Positions 1 through 7,798 of a stretch of 64,000 nucleotides of DNA are shown in pieces. Source of the stretch: Cryobacterium algoritolerans (GTDB lineage Bacteria; Actinomycetota; Actinomycetes; Actinomycetales; Microbacteriaceae); assembly GCF_004402785.1 (NCBI RefSeq), contig NZ_SOFP01000083.1, forward strand, positions 38,536 to 102,535, read 5' to 3'. The notes below the pieces were generated by a model, which had not been told where the DNA came from, ran no database searches, and worked only from the letters and a program-made list of their open reading frames with translations. Both the position numbers and the translations under genes were made by a program. Each line of letters begins with the position of its first letter. Position 1 is the stretch's first letter.

Positions 1-482
1 CCGAGCAGGCCGACCGACACGACCGCGTTGGGCGGCAGGAGCAGGAAGACCAGGGCGAGCACAGCGGTCAGCGCGCCGACCAGCATCCAGTCGCGCTCGC
101 CTGGGTCGCGGCGGCGGGCACGGATGCCGCTGTAGAGCTCGACAAAGCCGGTCACGGCGGCCCAGACGGTGACGAGGTAGAGAAAGAAGCCGAGGCCACC
201 GCCGTGGAAGATCAGGGCGATCGTGCCGGCGATCACACCCACGGAGGCCTGGACGACGAACAGGGAGCGGTCCCGCGGGTCGGCAAGGGTACGACGGCTG
301 AGTATTCCCACCATGATGCCGCTGAGCAGGGCGAAAGCGCCGAAGACGAAGAGGCCGAATTCGGCCGAGTGGTTCGCGTTGAAGGTGATCACGGCGGCCG
401 GGACCAGCGCGAGTGCCGCGCGCACGATCGGCACCGCCCAGTAGCGTCCGCCGACAGCGCTCTGTGCCTGGACGTTGGCCAC
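1..482 (-). CDS. HdeD/DUF308-like multipass membrane protein (3' end outside window)
   Basis: The gene starts at GTG 480-482, with AAAGAGG upstream as ribosome binding site, and runs off the left edge, leaving about 160 codons. The translation begins MANVQAQSAVGG and contains at least five hydrophobic segments (for example near AALALVPAAVITF, FGLFVFGAFALLSG, VGVIAGTIALIF, FFLYLVTVWAAVTGF and VGALTAVLALVFLLLPP) joined by short Arg-rich loops. This alternating pattern resembles the HdeD/DUF308 family of small integral membrane proteins, whose biochemical role is poorly known. It is co-directional with the transhydrogenase operon, 95 nt downstream of pntB, so it may be a distal member. The family call is by pattern only. 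Confidence 0.6.
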   Translation of the reverse strand, partial: MANVQAQSAVGGRYWAVPIVRAALALVPAAVITFNANHSAEFGLFVFGAFALLSGIMVGILSRRTLADPRDRSLFVVQASVGVIAGTIALIFHGGGLGFFLYLVTVWAAVTGFVELYSGIRARRRDPGERDWMLVGALTAVLALVFLLLPPNAVVSVGLL

Positions 483-577
483 GCGGCAACCTCTTTCGTA
501 ACGGGTTAGGACTGCATCAGTCTACGCGGCGCGCCTCCGGTCGGCCCGCCCGGGGCCCCCGATACCGATCCCGACGG

Positions 578-1951
578 TCACAGGGCGTTGACGGCGCCGA
601 GCATCTTGGTCAGGGAGTCCTTCGCGTCGCCGAAGAGCAGGCTGGTCTTCGGGTCGTAGAGAAGTTCGTTCTCGATCCCGGCGAAGCCCGGGCGCATCGA
701 CCGCTTGAGAAAAACGACCTGACGGGCGTCGCCGACGTCGAGGATCGGCATGCCGTAGATGGGCGAGCCGGGGGACGTCTTCGCGGCGGGGTTGACGACG
801 TCGTTGGCCCCGACGACGAGGGCGACATCGGTGTTCTTGAACTCGGGGTTGACCTCGGCCATCTCCCGGAGCGACTCGTAGGGCACATTCGCCTCTGCGA
901 GCAGCACGTTCATGTGACCCGGCATCCGCCCGGCCACCGGGTGGATGGCGAAGACCACCTCCACGCCGCGCGCCTCGAGAGTCGTGGCCAGTTCCGCAAT
1001 CGTGTGCTGCCCCTGCGCGACGGCGAGACCGTAGCCGGGCACAATGACGACCCGCTGGGCGTAGTTGAGCAGCACCGCCACGTCTTCGGGATTGGACGTT
1101 CGCACCGGGCGGTCGCTCTGGGTGGTCGTTCCGGCGGTAGAGCCGCCCTTGAACGCGCCGAAGAGGATGCCACTGACCCCGCGGCCCATCGCCGAGGCCA
1201 TGGCTCTGGTGAGGATGGTACCGCTGGCCCCGACGAGGGTGCCGGCCACGACGAGCAGCAGGTTGCCGAGCACGATGCCCGAGGCGGCGACCGCGAGGCC
1301 GGTGAATGCGTTGAGCAGCGAGATGACGATCGGAACGTCGGCGCCGCCGACCGGCAGCACCAGCAGCGCCCCGACGATGAGCCCGATCACGAGCAGGATG
1401 ACAGCCCAGAGCGCGGCGCCGGTCGCGACGACGAAACCGCCGGCGACGAGGGCAACGAGGACGATTCCGCCCATCACGAGCGCGAGCCCGGGGAAAACGA
1501 GCGGGCGCGAGCTGATCAGGCCCTGTAGCTTGCCGACGGTGACGGCCGACCCGGAGAACGAGACAGCGCCGACAAGCATGGTGAAGACCACGGCGACCTT
1601 CGCCCACGGCCCGTCGCTGTTGCCCAGCTCGAGCATGGCGACGAGGGCCGCCGCTCCTCCGCCGACGCCGTTGAACAGCGCGACGAGTTGAGGCATCTGC
1701 GTCATTTCGACCCGGCGCGAGATCGGGGCGGCGATCGCCGAACCGACCGCGACGGCGACCAGGATGGCCGGGATGTTCTCAATCCGGGACGAAAGGAACA
1801 CCGTGATGACGGCGAGCAGCGCGCCGCCGGCACCGATCAGGTTGCCGCGGCGGGCGGTCTTCGGCGACGACAACCCTCTCAGGGCGAGGATGAAGCAGAC
1901 CGCGGCGACCAGGTAGAGCAGGCCGGTCCACTCCGGGGAGAGCAGGCTCAT
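578..1951 (-). CDS. pntB: NAD(P) transhydrogenase subunit beta
   Basis: This 457-residue protein is the beta subunit of proton-translocating transhydrogenase, which couples hydride transfer between NADH and NADP+ to proton movement and supplies NADPH. The N-terminal half has about eight or nine hydrophobic helices. The soluble C-terminal domain III, which binds NADP(H), carries VIVPGYGLAVAQ, the HPVAGRMPGHMNVLLAEA segment, DVALVVGANDVVNPAA and the closing GDAKDSLTKML. Full length matches the family. Its ATG overlaps the pntAB stop by 4 nt, indicating translational coupling in a pntAA-pntAB-pntB operon. Confidence 0.96.
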   Translation of the reverse strand: MSLLSPEWTGLLYLVAAVCFILALRGLSSPKTARRGNLIGAGGALLAVITVFLSSRIENIPAILVAVAVGSAIAAPISRRVEMTQMPQLVALFNGVGGGAAALVAMLELGNSDGPWAKVAVVFTMLVGAVSFSGSAVTVGKLQGLISSRPLVFPGLALVMGGIVLVALVAGGFVVATGAALWAVILLVIGLIVGALLVLPVGGADVPIVISLLNAFTGLAVAASGIVLGNLLLVVAGTLVGASGTILTRAMASAMGRGVSGILFGAFKGGSTAGTTTQSDRPVRTSNPEDVAVLLNYAQRVVIVPGYGLAVAQGQHTIAELATTLEARGVEVVFAIHPVAGRMPGHMNVLLAEANVPYESLREMAEVNPEFKNTDVALVVGANDVVNPAAKTSPGSPIYGMPILDVGDARQVVFLKRSMRPGFAGIENELLYDPKTSLLFGDAKDSLTKMLGAVNAL

Positions 1952-2259
1952 TTCGTTTCGTCCCTCGCGTCAGCGCCCGCCTGTTTGCGGGGGGCGAACA
2001 TCTTGAGCATCCGGTCGGTGACGACGAAGCCGCCGACCAGGTTGGCCGTCGCGAGCACGACGGCGATCAGGGCCAACATGAGCAGCCCCGGGTTCAGGCT
2101 CTGCCCGGCGACCGTGATGGCGCCGATCAGGATGATGCCGTGGATGGCGTTCGCGCCGCTCATCAGGGGGGTGTGCAGCGTGCTCGAGACCTTGGAGACG
2201 ACCTCGAAGCCGACGAAGACCGCCAGGACGACGACGGTCAGCAGGGTGACGGGATTCAT
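1948..2259 (-). CDS. pntAB: NAD(P) transhydrogenase subunit alpha, membrane part (PntAB/alpha-2)
   Basis: The 103-residue protein has three hydrophobic helices (residues about 4-24, 36-56 and 61-81), with the conserved stretch STLHTPLMSGANAIHGI between helices 1 and 2. This is the membrane segment that forms a single alpha chain in E. coli but is a separate gene in many bacteria. Together with PntB it builds the proton channel (dII) of the transhydrogenase. Its start overlaps the pntAA stop and its stop overlaps the pntB start, so the three genes are tightly coupled. Confidence 0.95.
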   Translation of the reverse strand: MNPVTLLTVVVLAVFVGFEVVSKVSSTLHTPLMSGANAIHGIILIGAITVAGQSLNPGLLMLALIAVVLATANLVGGFVVTDRMLKMFAPRKQAGADARDETK

Positions 2260-3404
2260 CAGCGTTCTCCGTTCAGGGCCGCGGCGGTCGGCGCGTGCCG
2301 AACCTCGCCGGCGTGGGTGAGGCAGGAGCCGGCGATGACCTCGTCGGTGAAGTCGGGGGATACCTGCCCGTCGTGCGTCATCAGGGCGAGGAGGTTGGCC
2401 ACGTTCTTCGCGTAGAGCCGGGATGCGTCGGCGGGCATTGTCGACGCCGTGTCCTTCATGCCGACCAGGGTGACCACGCCGTCGTTGGCGCTGGTGCGCA
2501 CGGAGACGTCCCGCCCCGCGACGACACCCTCCACGTTGCCGCCGGATTCCGCGGCCAGGTCGATGACGACAGAGCCCATCCGCATGCCGGCCACCATCTC
2601 GCCGGTCACCAGGAGGGGCGCCGGACGGCCCGGGATCGCGGCCGTGGTGATCAGCACATCGGCGGCGGCCACGTGCGGAGCGAGAAGTTCGCGCTGACGC
2701 ACCGAACGGTCCTCGCTGAGCTCTCGGGCATACCCGCCCACACCCTCGATGGCATCAAGATCGAGGGTGACGAAGGTTCCGCCCATGGAAGTGACCTCGT
2801 CTGCCGAGGCAGGTCGCACGTCGTACGCGGACACCCGCGCGCCCAGCCGTTTGGCGGTGGCGATGGCCTGCAGGCCGGCGACTCCGGCTCCGAGCACGAG
2901 CACGCGCGCAGGCGGAATCGTTCCCGCCGCGGTCATGTAGAGCGGGAAGAACCGGGGAAACCGGATGGCGGCTTCGAGCACGACCCGGTAGCCGGCGACG
3001 AGCGCCTGGGAGGTGAGGGCATCCATCGACTGGGCCCGGGAGATGCGCGGCACCAGCTCGAGGGCGAAAGCCGTGACCCCGGCCTGCGCGAGGGCGGCCA
3101 CAGTGGGCAGCTCCGCGGCCGGTGCGGCCAGGCCGATGGTGATCAGGCCGCGGTGGAGCTGAGCGGCACGCTCCGGGGTAAGCGGTCGCACGTGGCAATA
3201 CACGTCGAGCTCGGCGAGCGGGAGTTCGGCGACGACGGATGCCCCGGCCTCCGCGTAGGCGGCATCGGGATGGCCCGCGTCGGTGCCTGCGCCGGATTCG
3301 ATCAACACATCGACTCCGAGCGCCGCGATCTGGAGCACTGTCTCCGGTGTTGCCGCAACGCGGCGTTCGCCCTCATGTCGCTCTCGACCGATGCCAACCT
3401 TCAC
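2259..3404 (-). CDS. pntAA: NAD(P) transhydrogenase subunit alpha, NAD-binding part (PntAA/alpha-1)
   Basis: This soluble domain I binds NAD(H); it resembles alanine dehydrogenase. The GTG start at 3404 (MKVGIGRERHEGERRVA) is chosen because CGGAGGAG lies 7 nt upstream. An in-frame start at 3470 would only add a basic, low-complexity leader. The protein is about 381 residues. Visible motifs are the N-terminal ERRVAATPETV region, the Rossmann motif VLVLGAGVAGLQAIATAKRLGA, DVRPASADEVTSMGG, and the mobile-loop-like segment near DVLITTAAIPGRPAP. It heads the transhydrogenase operon. Confidence 0.94.
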   Translation of the reverse strand: MKVGIGRERHEGERRVAATPETVLQIAALGVDVLIESGAGTDAGHPDAAYAEAGASVVAELPLAELDVYCHVRPLTPERAAQLHRGLITIGLAAPAAELPTVAALAQAGVTAFALELVPRISRAQSMDALTSQALVAGYRVVLEAAIRFPRFFPLYMTAAGTIPPARVLVLGAGVAGLQAIATAKRLGARVSAYDVRPASADEVTSMGGTFVTLDLDAIEGVGGYARELSEDRSVRQRELLAPHVAAADVLITTAAIPGRPAPLLVTGEMVAGMRMGSVVIDLAAESGGNVEGVVAGRDVSVRTSANDGVVTLVGMKDTASTMPADASRLYAKNVANLLALMTHDGQVSPDFTDEVIAGSCLTHAGEVRHAPTAAALNGER

Positions 3405-3596
3405 GCGCGTTCTCCTCCGTGGCGCCCGGCCACGAGCGAGCACGGACCGTTCCGAACGCTGGCGCGGCACTTAGCCCCGTTCGTAGCGTAGCGGTGATCG
3501 TCCGCCGCTCGGCGGATTTGACCGCCGGAAGGATCGACGCGCCGCCTCATACCGGTCGTGGTTCCGGACGCTGACCGGCCGAGGGGAGGAGACTGC

Positions 3597-3644
3597 GGAC
3601 GGGACGGGACGGGACGGGACGGGACGGGACGGGACGGGACGGGA
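3597..3644. repeat. GGGAC pentanucleotide tandem repeat
   Basis: Eight perfect GGGAC units occupy 3601-3640, flanked by partial units to 3597 and 3644. The array lies in the 260-nt space between the pntAA start and the dnaB stop, about 20 nt past the dnaB stop on its coding strand. Pentamer repeats are prone to slippage. Being outside any reading frame, it would affect spacing or dnaB mRNA 3' structure rather than coding. No T-run follows it. Confidence 0.9.
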
Positions 3645-3663
3645 GGACGCTATCGGACCGGGC

Positions 3664-5055
3664 CTAGGCTCCTGGAACCATGTCCGCAAAGCGCGAGTAG
3701 TGACCGTGGAATGCAACAGTCACCGTGCGGGTGGGCCCGTTACGGTGCTTGGCGACGATGAGGTCGGCCTCGCCGGCGCGCGGATTGTCTTTCTCGTAGG
3801 CGCTCTCGCGGTGCAGGAGGATGACCATGTCGGCATCCTGCTCGAGCGAACCAGACTCTCGCAGGTCGGAGATGGCGGGCATCTTGTCTGCGCGCTGTTC
3901 GGGGCCACGATTCAGCTGTGACAGGGCGATCACGGGAACCTGAAGTTCCTTGGCCATCAGCTTGAGCGCCCGCGAGAACTCACTGACCTCCTGCTGGCGG
4001 GACTCGACCTTCTTGCCAGACGTCATCAACTGCAGGTAGTCGATAATGACCATCTTCAGGCCGACCCGCTGCTTGAGTCGGCGGCACTTGGCCCTGATCT
4101 CGACCAGGGTCATGTTGGGACTGTCGTCGATGTACAGCGGGGCGTCATTGATGCGGCCGCGGGTGGCCGCGATCGTGGTCCAGTCGCGGGCGTCGACGGA
4201 TCCCTTTCGCATGCTCTGAAGCGGGACGGAAGCCTCGGCGGCAAGCAGTCTCATGGCGATTTCACTTCGTCCCATTTCGAGGGAGAAGAAGATGCTCGGC
4301 ATGTCGTGCTTGATCGACGCTGCCCGGGCGAAGTCGAGGGCCAGGGTGGACTTGCCGAGGGCCGGTCGGGCCGCCACGATGATGAGCTGGCCGGGGTGGA
4401 AGCCGTTGGTGAGCTCGTCCATGTCCGCGAAGCCGGTCGGCACACCGGTCATCTGGCCATCCTTGAGCTTGGCGGCCTCGATCTCGTCGATGGCGGCCGT
4501 GACGGCATCCGTCAACGGCACATAGTCCTCGGTCTCGGTGCCGCCCGTGACGGCGTAGATCTCGGCCTGGGCAGTGTTCACCAGGTCGAGCACCTCGCCC
4601 TCGCCGGAGTAGCCCAGCTGGGCGATTCGGGTGCCGGCCTCGACCAGGCGGCGAAGCAGCGCCCGCTCGGCGACGATCGAGGCGTAGAAACCCGCGTTGG
4701 CCGCGGTCGGAACCAGGCTGGTCAGGGTGTGCAGGTAGTCCGCACCGCCGGCCCTCGACAGTTCGCCGAGCTTGGTGAGTTCGTCGGTGACCGCGATGAC
4801 GTCGGTGGGCTCACCCTGCGCGTAGAGCGAGAGGATCGCGTCGAAGATGATCTCGTGTTTCGGGATGTAGAAGTCGGCCGCCCGGACGGTCTCGACGACG
4901 TCGGCGACCGCATCCTTGCTCAGCATCATTCCGCCGAGGGCGCTCTGCTCGGCGAGAAGGTCATGCGGGAGTGTGCGCTCCGTGTGCCGGGTCTCGGCTC
5001 CGCCGCGCGCATCTGCTCCACGCTTGTCTGCCAGACCCAAGTGAGCGATCGACAC
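3664..5055 (-). CDS. dnaB: Replicative DNA helicase DnaB
   Basis: The 463-residue protein is the hexameric 5'-3' helicase of the replication fork. The N-terminal DnaB domain (LPHDLLAEQSALGGMMLS) occupies about residues 30-130. The RecA-like domain has Walker A as ARPALGKST (about residue 225), Walker B VIIDYLQLM, and the C-terminal SDLRESGSLEQDADMV and KHRNGPT motifs. GTG 5055 is chosen because AAGGAGG sits 5 nt upstream. No intein interrupts it, unlike M. tuberculosis dnaB. It is separated from rplI by 440 nt holding DnaA-box-like sites and the terminator of the upstream operon. Confidence 0.97.
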   Translation of the reverse strand: MSIAHLGLADKRGADARGGAETRHTERTLPHDLLAEQSALGGMMLSKDAVADVVETVRAADFYIPKHEIIFDAILSLYAQGEPTDVIAVTDELTKLGELSRAGGADYLHTLTSLVPTAANAGFYASIVAERALLRRLVEAGTRIAQLGYSGEGEVLDLVNTAQAEIYAVTGGTETEDYVPLTDAVTAAIDEIEAAKLKDGQMTGVPTGFADMDELTNGFHPGQLIIVAARPALGKSTLALDFARAASIKHDMPSIFFSLEMGRSEIAMRLLAAEASVPLQSMRKGSVDARDWTTIAATRGRINDAPLYIDDSPNMTLVEIRAKCRRLKQRVGLKMVIIDYLQLMTSGKKVESRQQEVSEFSRALKLMAKELQVPVIALSQLNRGPEQRADKMPAISDLRESGSLEQDADMVILLHRESAYEKDNPRAGEADLIVAKHRNGPTRTVTVAFHGHYSRFADMVPGA

Positions 5056-5185
5056 CCGTGCCTCCTTCTATTCCTGGTGCTGGTCTATCAGGGCCCACCG
5101 ACAACACCTGTCCGCACCCCGTGCACACCATGAATCGGGCGCGTGCCCACGATACGGACGCGTCTTCACAGCGACCAAACGACCC

Positions 5186-5261
5186 TGTGGATAAGGCTGT
5201 GGGAAATCTGCGCGAAACGCCGTGTGTCGTGTGCACAAGCTGTGGATTCAGCTGTGGACAA
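5186..5261. promoter_or_regulatory. DnaA-box cluster upstream of dnaB
   Basis: The reverse complement of TTATCCACA lies at 5186-5194 and that of TTGTCCACA at 5253-5261, with a near match (tgtggattc) at 5241-5249. All lie 130-210 nt upstream of the dnaB start. The following stretch, 5275-5345, is noticeably AT-rich for this genome. Known biology: such 9-mers bind DnaA. Inference: they could couple dnaB transcription to DnaA or titrate DnaA. Nothing else gene-like is seen in 5056-5436. Confidence 0.6.
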
Positions 5262-5436
5262 CTTAAGAGCTTTCGGCAATAAAATGCTTTTGATCAGGCT
5301 TTTAATCTACTCACAGCTGTGTGTAAAAACTTGTCTCAACTACGCCTTGAACCTTGGGATTGTGAGCGGGTGCCTGTGTACAAAAGCTCGCATTCAGCAT
5401 CTGAAATGCCCCCGGAACAGGGGGATACGCCGGGCT

Positions 5437-5480
5437 TAAAAAAGGAGTAGCGGTGGGCACCTTTCGGAACCCACCGCTAC
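5437..5480 (-). terminator. Intrinsic terminator of the rpsF-ssb-rpsR-rplI operon
   Basis: On the minus strand an 11-bp perfect stem (arms 5470-5480 and 5447-5457, half-site GTAGCGGTGGG) closes a 12-nt loop and is followed by TCCTTTTTTT. It begins 16 nt after the rplI stop codon. The hairpin plus T-run is a textbook intrinsic terminator. Confidence 0.92.
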
Positions 5481-5495
5481 AAAGTGCGGCAATGC

Positions 5496-5945
5496 TTACT
5501 TTGCGGCTACCACCAGCAGTGTGATGGTGGCGCTGAGCTCGTCACGAAGACGAACCGTTGCCTTGTGCTCACCGGTCATTTTGATCGGGCTGAGCTCGAT
5601 CTTGCGCTTGTCGATGGCACCGAGTCCGGCAGCCGCGACTGCCTCGGCAACGTCGGTCTGCTTGACGGAACCGAAGAGGCGCCCGCCTTCGCCGGCCTTG
5701 ACGACCAGCTTGACCTTGGCGTTCTCGAGTGCGGCCTTGAGAGCCTGGGCCTCCTCGAGGGTGGCGTGCTCGCGGGCGACGCGAGCTGCTTTGATCTGTT
5801 CGATCTGCTTCTCGCCACCGCGGGTCCAGGACACGGCGAACCCCTGCGGGTAGAGGTAGTTGCGGGCGTACCCGTTCTTGACCTCGACGATGTCACCGGG
5901 TGCACCGAGGCCGGAGACCTCGTGCGTCAGAATGATTTTTGACAT
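5496..5945 (-). CDS. rplI: 50S ribosomal protein bL9
   Basis: This 149-residue protein has the normal bL9 length. The N-terminal domain carries the hallmark [22 protein letters not shown] (residues about 14-36). A long charged connecting helix (residues about 40-75) leads to the C-terminal domain with [11 protein letters not shown]. It binds 23S rRNA domain V near the L1 stalk. It is the last gene of the S6-SSB-S18-L9 operon, 9 nt after rpsR, and is followed by a strong terminator. Confidence 0.97.
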   Translation of the reverse strand: MSKIILTHEVSGLGAPGDIVEVKNGYARNYLYPQGFAVSWTRGGEKQIEQIKAARVAREHATLEEAQALKAALENAKVKLVVKAGEGGRLFGSVKQTDVAEAVAAAGLGAIDKRKIELSPIKMTGEHKATVRLRDELSATITLLVVAAK

Positions 5946-5954
5946 GTGAGTTCC

Positions 5955-6218
5955 CTACCTGCCTGAGCCGGCGTAGGGCAACAACGCCATTTCACGGGCG
6001 TTCTTGACGGCACGGGCGATCAGGCGCTGCTCCTGGACGGAGACACCGGTGATACGACGGGCGCGGATCTTTCCACGCTCGGAGATGAACTTGCGGAGGG
6101 TGGGGACATCCTTGTAATCGATGACACCAACCCGGATCGACTTCGCGGGAGCGGCATTCTTGCCGCCCTTAGCTCCACGGAGCGGCTTGCGGCGGTCGCC
6201 GCTCGACTTTCCAGCCAT
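5955..6218 (-). CDS. rpsR: 30S ribosomal protein bS18
   Basis: The 87-residue protein shows bS18 signatures: [27 protein letters not shown], then [19 protein letters not shown] near the C-terminus. It pairs with S6 on the 30S platform. No zinc-binding CxxC is present, so this is the Cys-minus (C-) form often induced or retained under zinc limitation. It sits 54 nt downstream of ssb in the same operon. TAAGAAAG precedes the ATG. Confidence 0.96.
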   Translation of the reverse strand: MAGKSSGDRRKPLRGAKGGKNAAPAKSIRVGVIDYKDVPTLRKFISERGKIRARRITGVSVQEQRLIARAVKNAREMALLPYAGSGR

Positions 6219-6272
6219 GATTTCCTTACTTTCTTAAGAAGTGTTTTTCAGCCAGCTACCCGGGGGCCTGGC

Positions 6273-6776
6273 TTAGAAGGGTGTCTCGTCGCTGAAGTTG
6301 CCCGGAGTGTTCCACACGTCTCCGCCGGTGTTCGTGGCGGGGGCGGTGGCCGCCCAGGGCTCGTCGTTCCCGGAGACGGCAGGTGCGCCGCCGCCACGAG
6401 GAGAGGACGATGACTGCGCGCGGGTGAGCGAAGCGGTGGCGTAGCGCAGCGAAGGACCAATTTCGTCGATCTCGAGCTCCATGCTCGTGCGCTTCTCGCC
6501 TTCTTTCGTCTCATACGAACGCTGCTTGAGACGCCCGGTAGCGATGACTCGGGAACCCTTGGTCAGTGACCCTGCAACGTGCTCGGCGAATTCACGCCAG
6601 ACGCTCGCACGCAGAAACAACGACTCACCATCCTTCCACTCGCTTGATGCGCGATCGAAATTGCGCGGAGTGGATGCGATGGTGAAGTTGGCAACCGCCA
6701 GTCCGTTCTGCGTGTAACGCAGCTCCGGGTCGCTGGTGAGGTTGCCCACTACGGTGATTACGGTCTCGCCGGCCAT
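6273..6776 (-). CDS. ssb: Single-stranded DNA-binding protein
   Basis: The 167-residue protein has an N-terminal OB fold ([21 protein letters not shown], with [24 protein letters not shown] and the [17 protein letters not shown] segment). A Gly/Ser/Ala/Thr-rich linker follows from about residue 115, and the tip reads DETPF, the acidic-aromatic tail that recruits repair and replication partners. It sits 3 nt after rpsF. Its place between S6 and S18 genes marks it as the housekeeping replication SSB. Confidence 0.97.
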   Translation of the reverse strand: MAGETVITVVGNLTSDPELRYTQNGLAVANFTIASTPRNFDRASSEWKDGESLFLRASVWREFAEHVAGSLTKGSRVIATGRLKQRSYETKEGEKRTSMELEIDEIGPSLRYATASLTRAQSSSSPRGGGAPAVSGNDEPWAATAPATNTGGDVWNTPGNFSDETPF

Positions 6777-6779
6777 GGG

Positions 6780-7325
6780 CTACTTGTCGCTTACCTTGTC
6801 GGCGGGCACGGCAGCGGCGGGAGCGTCGGCTTCCGTCGCGGCAGGAGCGTCGACCTTGGCGGGAGCAGCCTTGACGGCCGCGGCGGCTGCTGCCGACGCA
6901 GGCTTCACGGATGCGGCAACCTTGGCGGCCGGAGCGGCAGCGGCGGCCTCAGCCTTGGCTGCGATGACCTTCGGGTTGGCTGCCTTGCGGGCGGCCTTCT
7001 CGGCGGCAAGCTTGCTCGCGACGGCAACCTGGGCGATGCCTTCTTCTGCGCGGAGGACCTTGGTGCGCATGACTGCCTCGGACAGCTTCAACTGGCGGTC
7101 GAGCTCGGCCGTCGCAGAAGCGTTCGCGGTGAAGTCGACGACGGCATAGATGCCCTCGGTCTTCTTGTTGATCTCGTATGCGAGACGGCGGCGACCCCAA
7201 ACGTCAACCTTGTCAATCGTTCCGCCATCGTTGCGAACAACGTTGAGGAACTTGTCAAGGCTGGGAGCTACGGTGCGCTCATCGATCTCGGGATCGAGGA
7301 TAACCATCAACTCGTACTGATGCAT
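6780..7325 (-). CDS. rpsF: 30S ribosomal protein bS6 with Ala-rich C-terminal extension
   Basis: Residues 1-97 form the standard bS6 fold ([42 protein letters not shown]). It binds S18 on the 30S platform. The remaining roughly 80 residues are Ala/Lys/Pro-rich (for example [20 protein letters not shown]), a low-complexity tail absent from the roughly 100-residue core family. AAGGAGGTG lies 9 nt before ATG 7325. It is the first gene of the S6-SSB-S18-L9 operon and is preceded by a structured leader. Confidence 0.96.
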   Translation of the reverse strand: MHQYELMVILDPEIDERTVAPSLDKFLNVVRNDGGTIDKVDVWGRRRLAYEINKKTEGIYAVVDFTANASATAELDRQLKLSEAVMRTKVLRAEEGIAQVAVASKLAAEKAARKAANPKVIAAKAEAAAAAPAAKVAASVKPASAAAAAAVKAAPAKVDAPAATEADAPAAAVPADKVSDK

Positions 7326-7385
7326 GACTAACCCACCTCCTTCGGACTAAACGGCTGCAGAATCTCTGCAACAGGAGGGTTGTGC
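7326..7385 (-). promoter_or_regulatory. Candidate S6:S18-type autoregulatory leader of rpsF
   Basis: On the minus strand, AACCC (7377-7381) can pair with GGGTT (7330-7334) next to the Shine-Dalgarno. A 6-bp hairpin, TGCAGA/TCTGCA, is enclosed and directly followed by GCCG. Known biology: rpsF leaders in many bacteria bind the S6:S18 dimer through a helix with an unpaired CCG. Here I infer that role from the position, the CCG and the way the pairing would mask AAGGAGG. The fold was drawn by eye. Confidence 0.4.
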
Positions 7386-7606
7386 ATGTGTCGAACGCGG
7401 AGGCCGGGATTCCGGCACGCAGACAACCTGCCAAGACTACCGGATGCGACGGCCGTTCGCCACCGCTCCGGCCAGGCGCCCTCCGCGACTGGCAACGACG
7501 ATCCTGCCGTCGCGACCCACACCGGCGCCGGTCACACCGACGACGGGGCAAAAATCCACGACAGTGCCTCCCCGTGGAGGAGAAGCAGGCCACCCCGGCA
7601 TCGGGA

Positions 7607-7666
7607 CCGCGGCTGCTGCGCGACGGCTGCTGCTGCTGCGCGACGGCTGCTGCTGCTGCGCGACGA
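7607..7666. repeat. 20-bp tandem repeat
   Basis: Two identical 20-bp units at 7621-7640 and 7641-7660 (cgacggctgctgctgctgcg) are flanked by partial units. The internal GCT triplets form short runs. It is non-coding and lies between the ABC binding-protein gene and rpsF. Confidence 0.85.
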
Positions 7667-7720
7667 CAACGGTTTCGCGACTGCGGCGGCACGGCATCGG
7701 TTTCGCGACGGCGGCGGTTT

Positions 7721-7798
7721 CGCGACGGCCGTTACCTCGCGACGGCCGTTACCTCGCGACGGCCGTTACTTCGCGACGGCCGTTACTTCGCGACGGCC
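7721..7798. repeat. 17-bp tandem repeat overlapping the 3' end of the ABC binding-protein gene
   Basis: About 4.6 copies of a 17-bp unit (cgcgacggccgttacct, last base pair varying to tt) start at 7721, 7738, 7755, 7772 and 7789. The stop codon of the binding-protein gene (7783-7785) lies inside the fourth unit, so slippage here would change the gene's downstream flank or last codons. Each unit contains GGCC flanked by short inverted symmetry (acggccgt). Confidence 0.9.

Larger units (their letters stand above)
7326..7782. other. Gene-poor interval between the ABC binding-protein gene and rpsF
   Basis: Besides the rpsF leader this 457-nt stretch holds two simple tandem arrays (7607-7666 and 7721-7798) and no reading frame with protein-like composition. 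The forward frames across it are Arg/Thr-rich repeat translations. It must contain the rpsF operon promoter, which I could not place confidently. Confidence 0.6.

Noticed and set aside
3664..5055. Intein in dnaB, gyrA or recF
   Set aside because: All three have uninterrupted normal-length conserved motifs; the recF insertion is a 20-codon repeat, not an intein.
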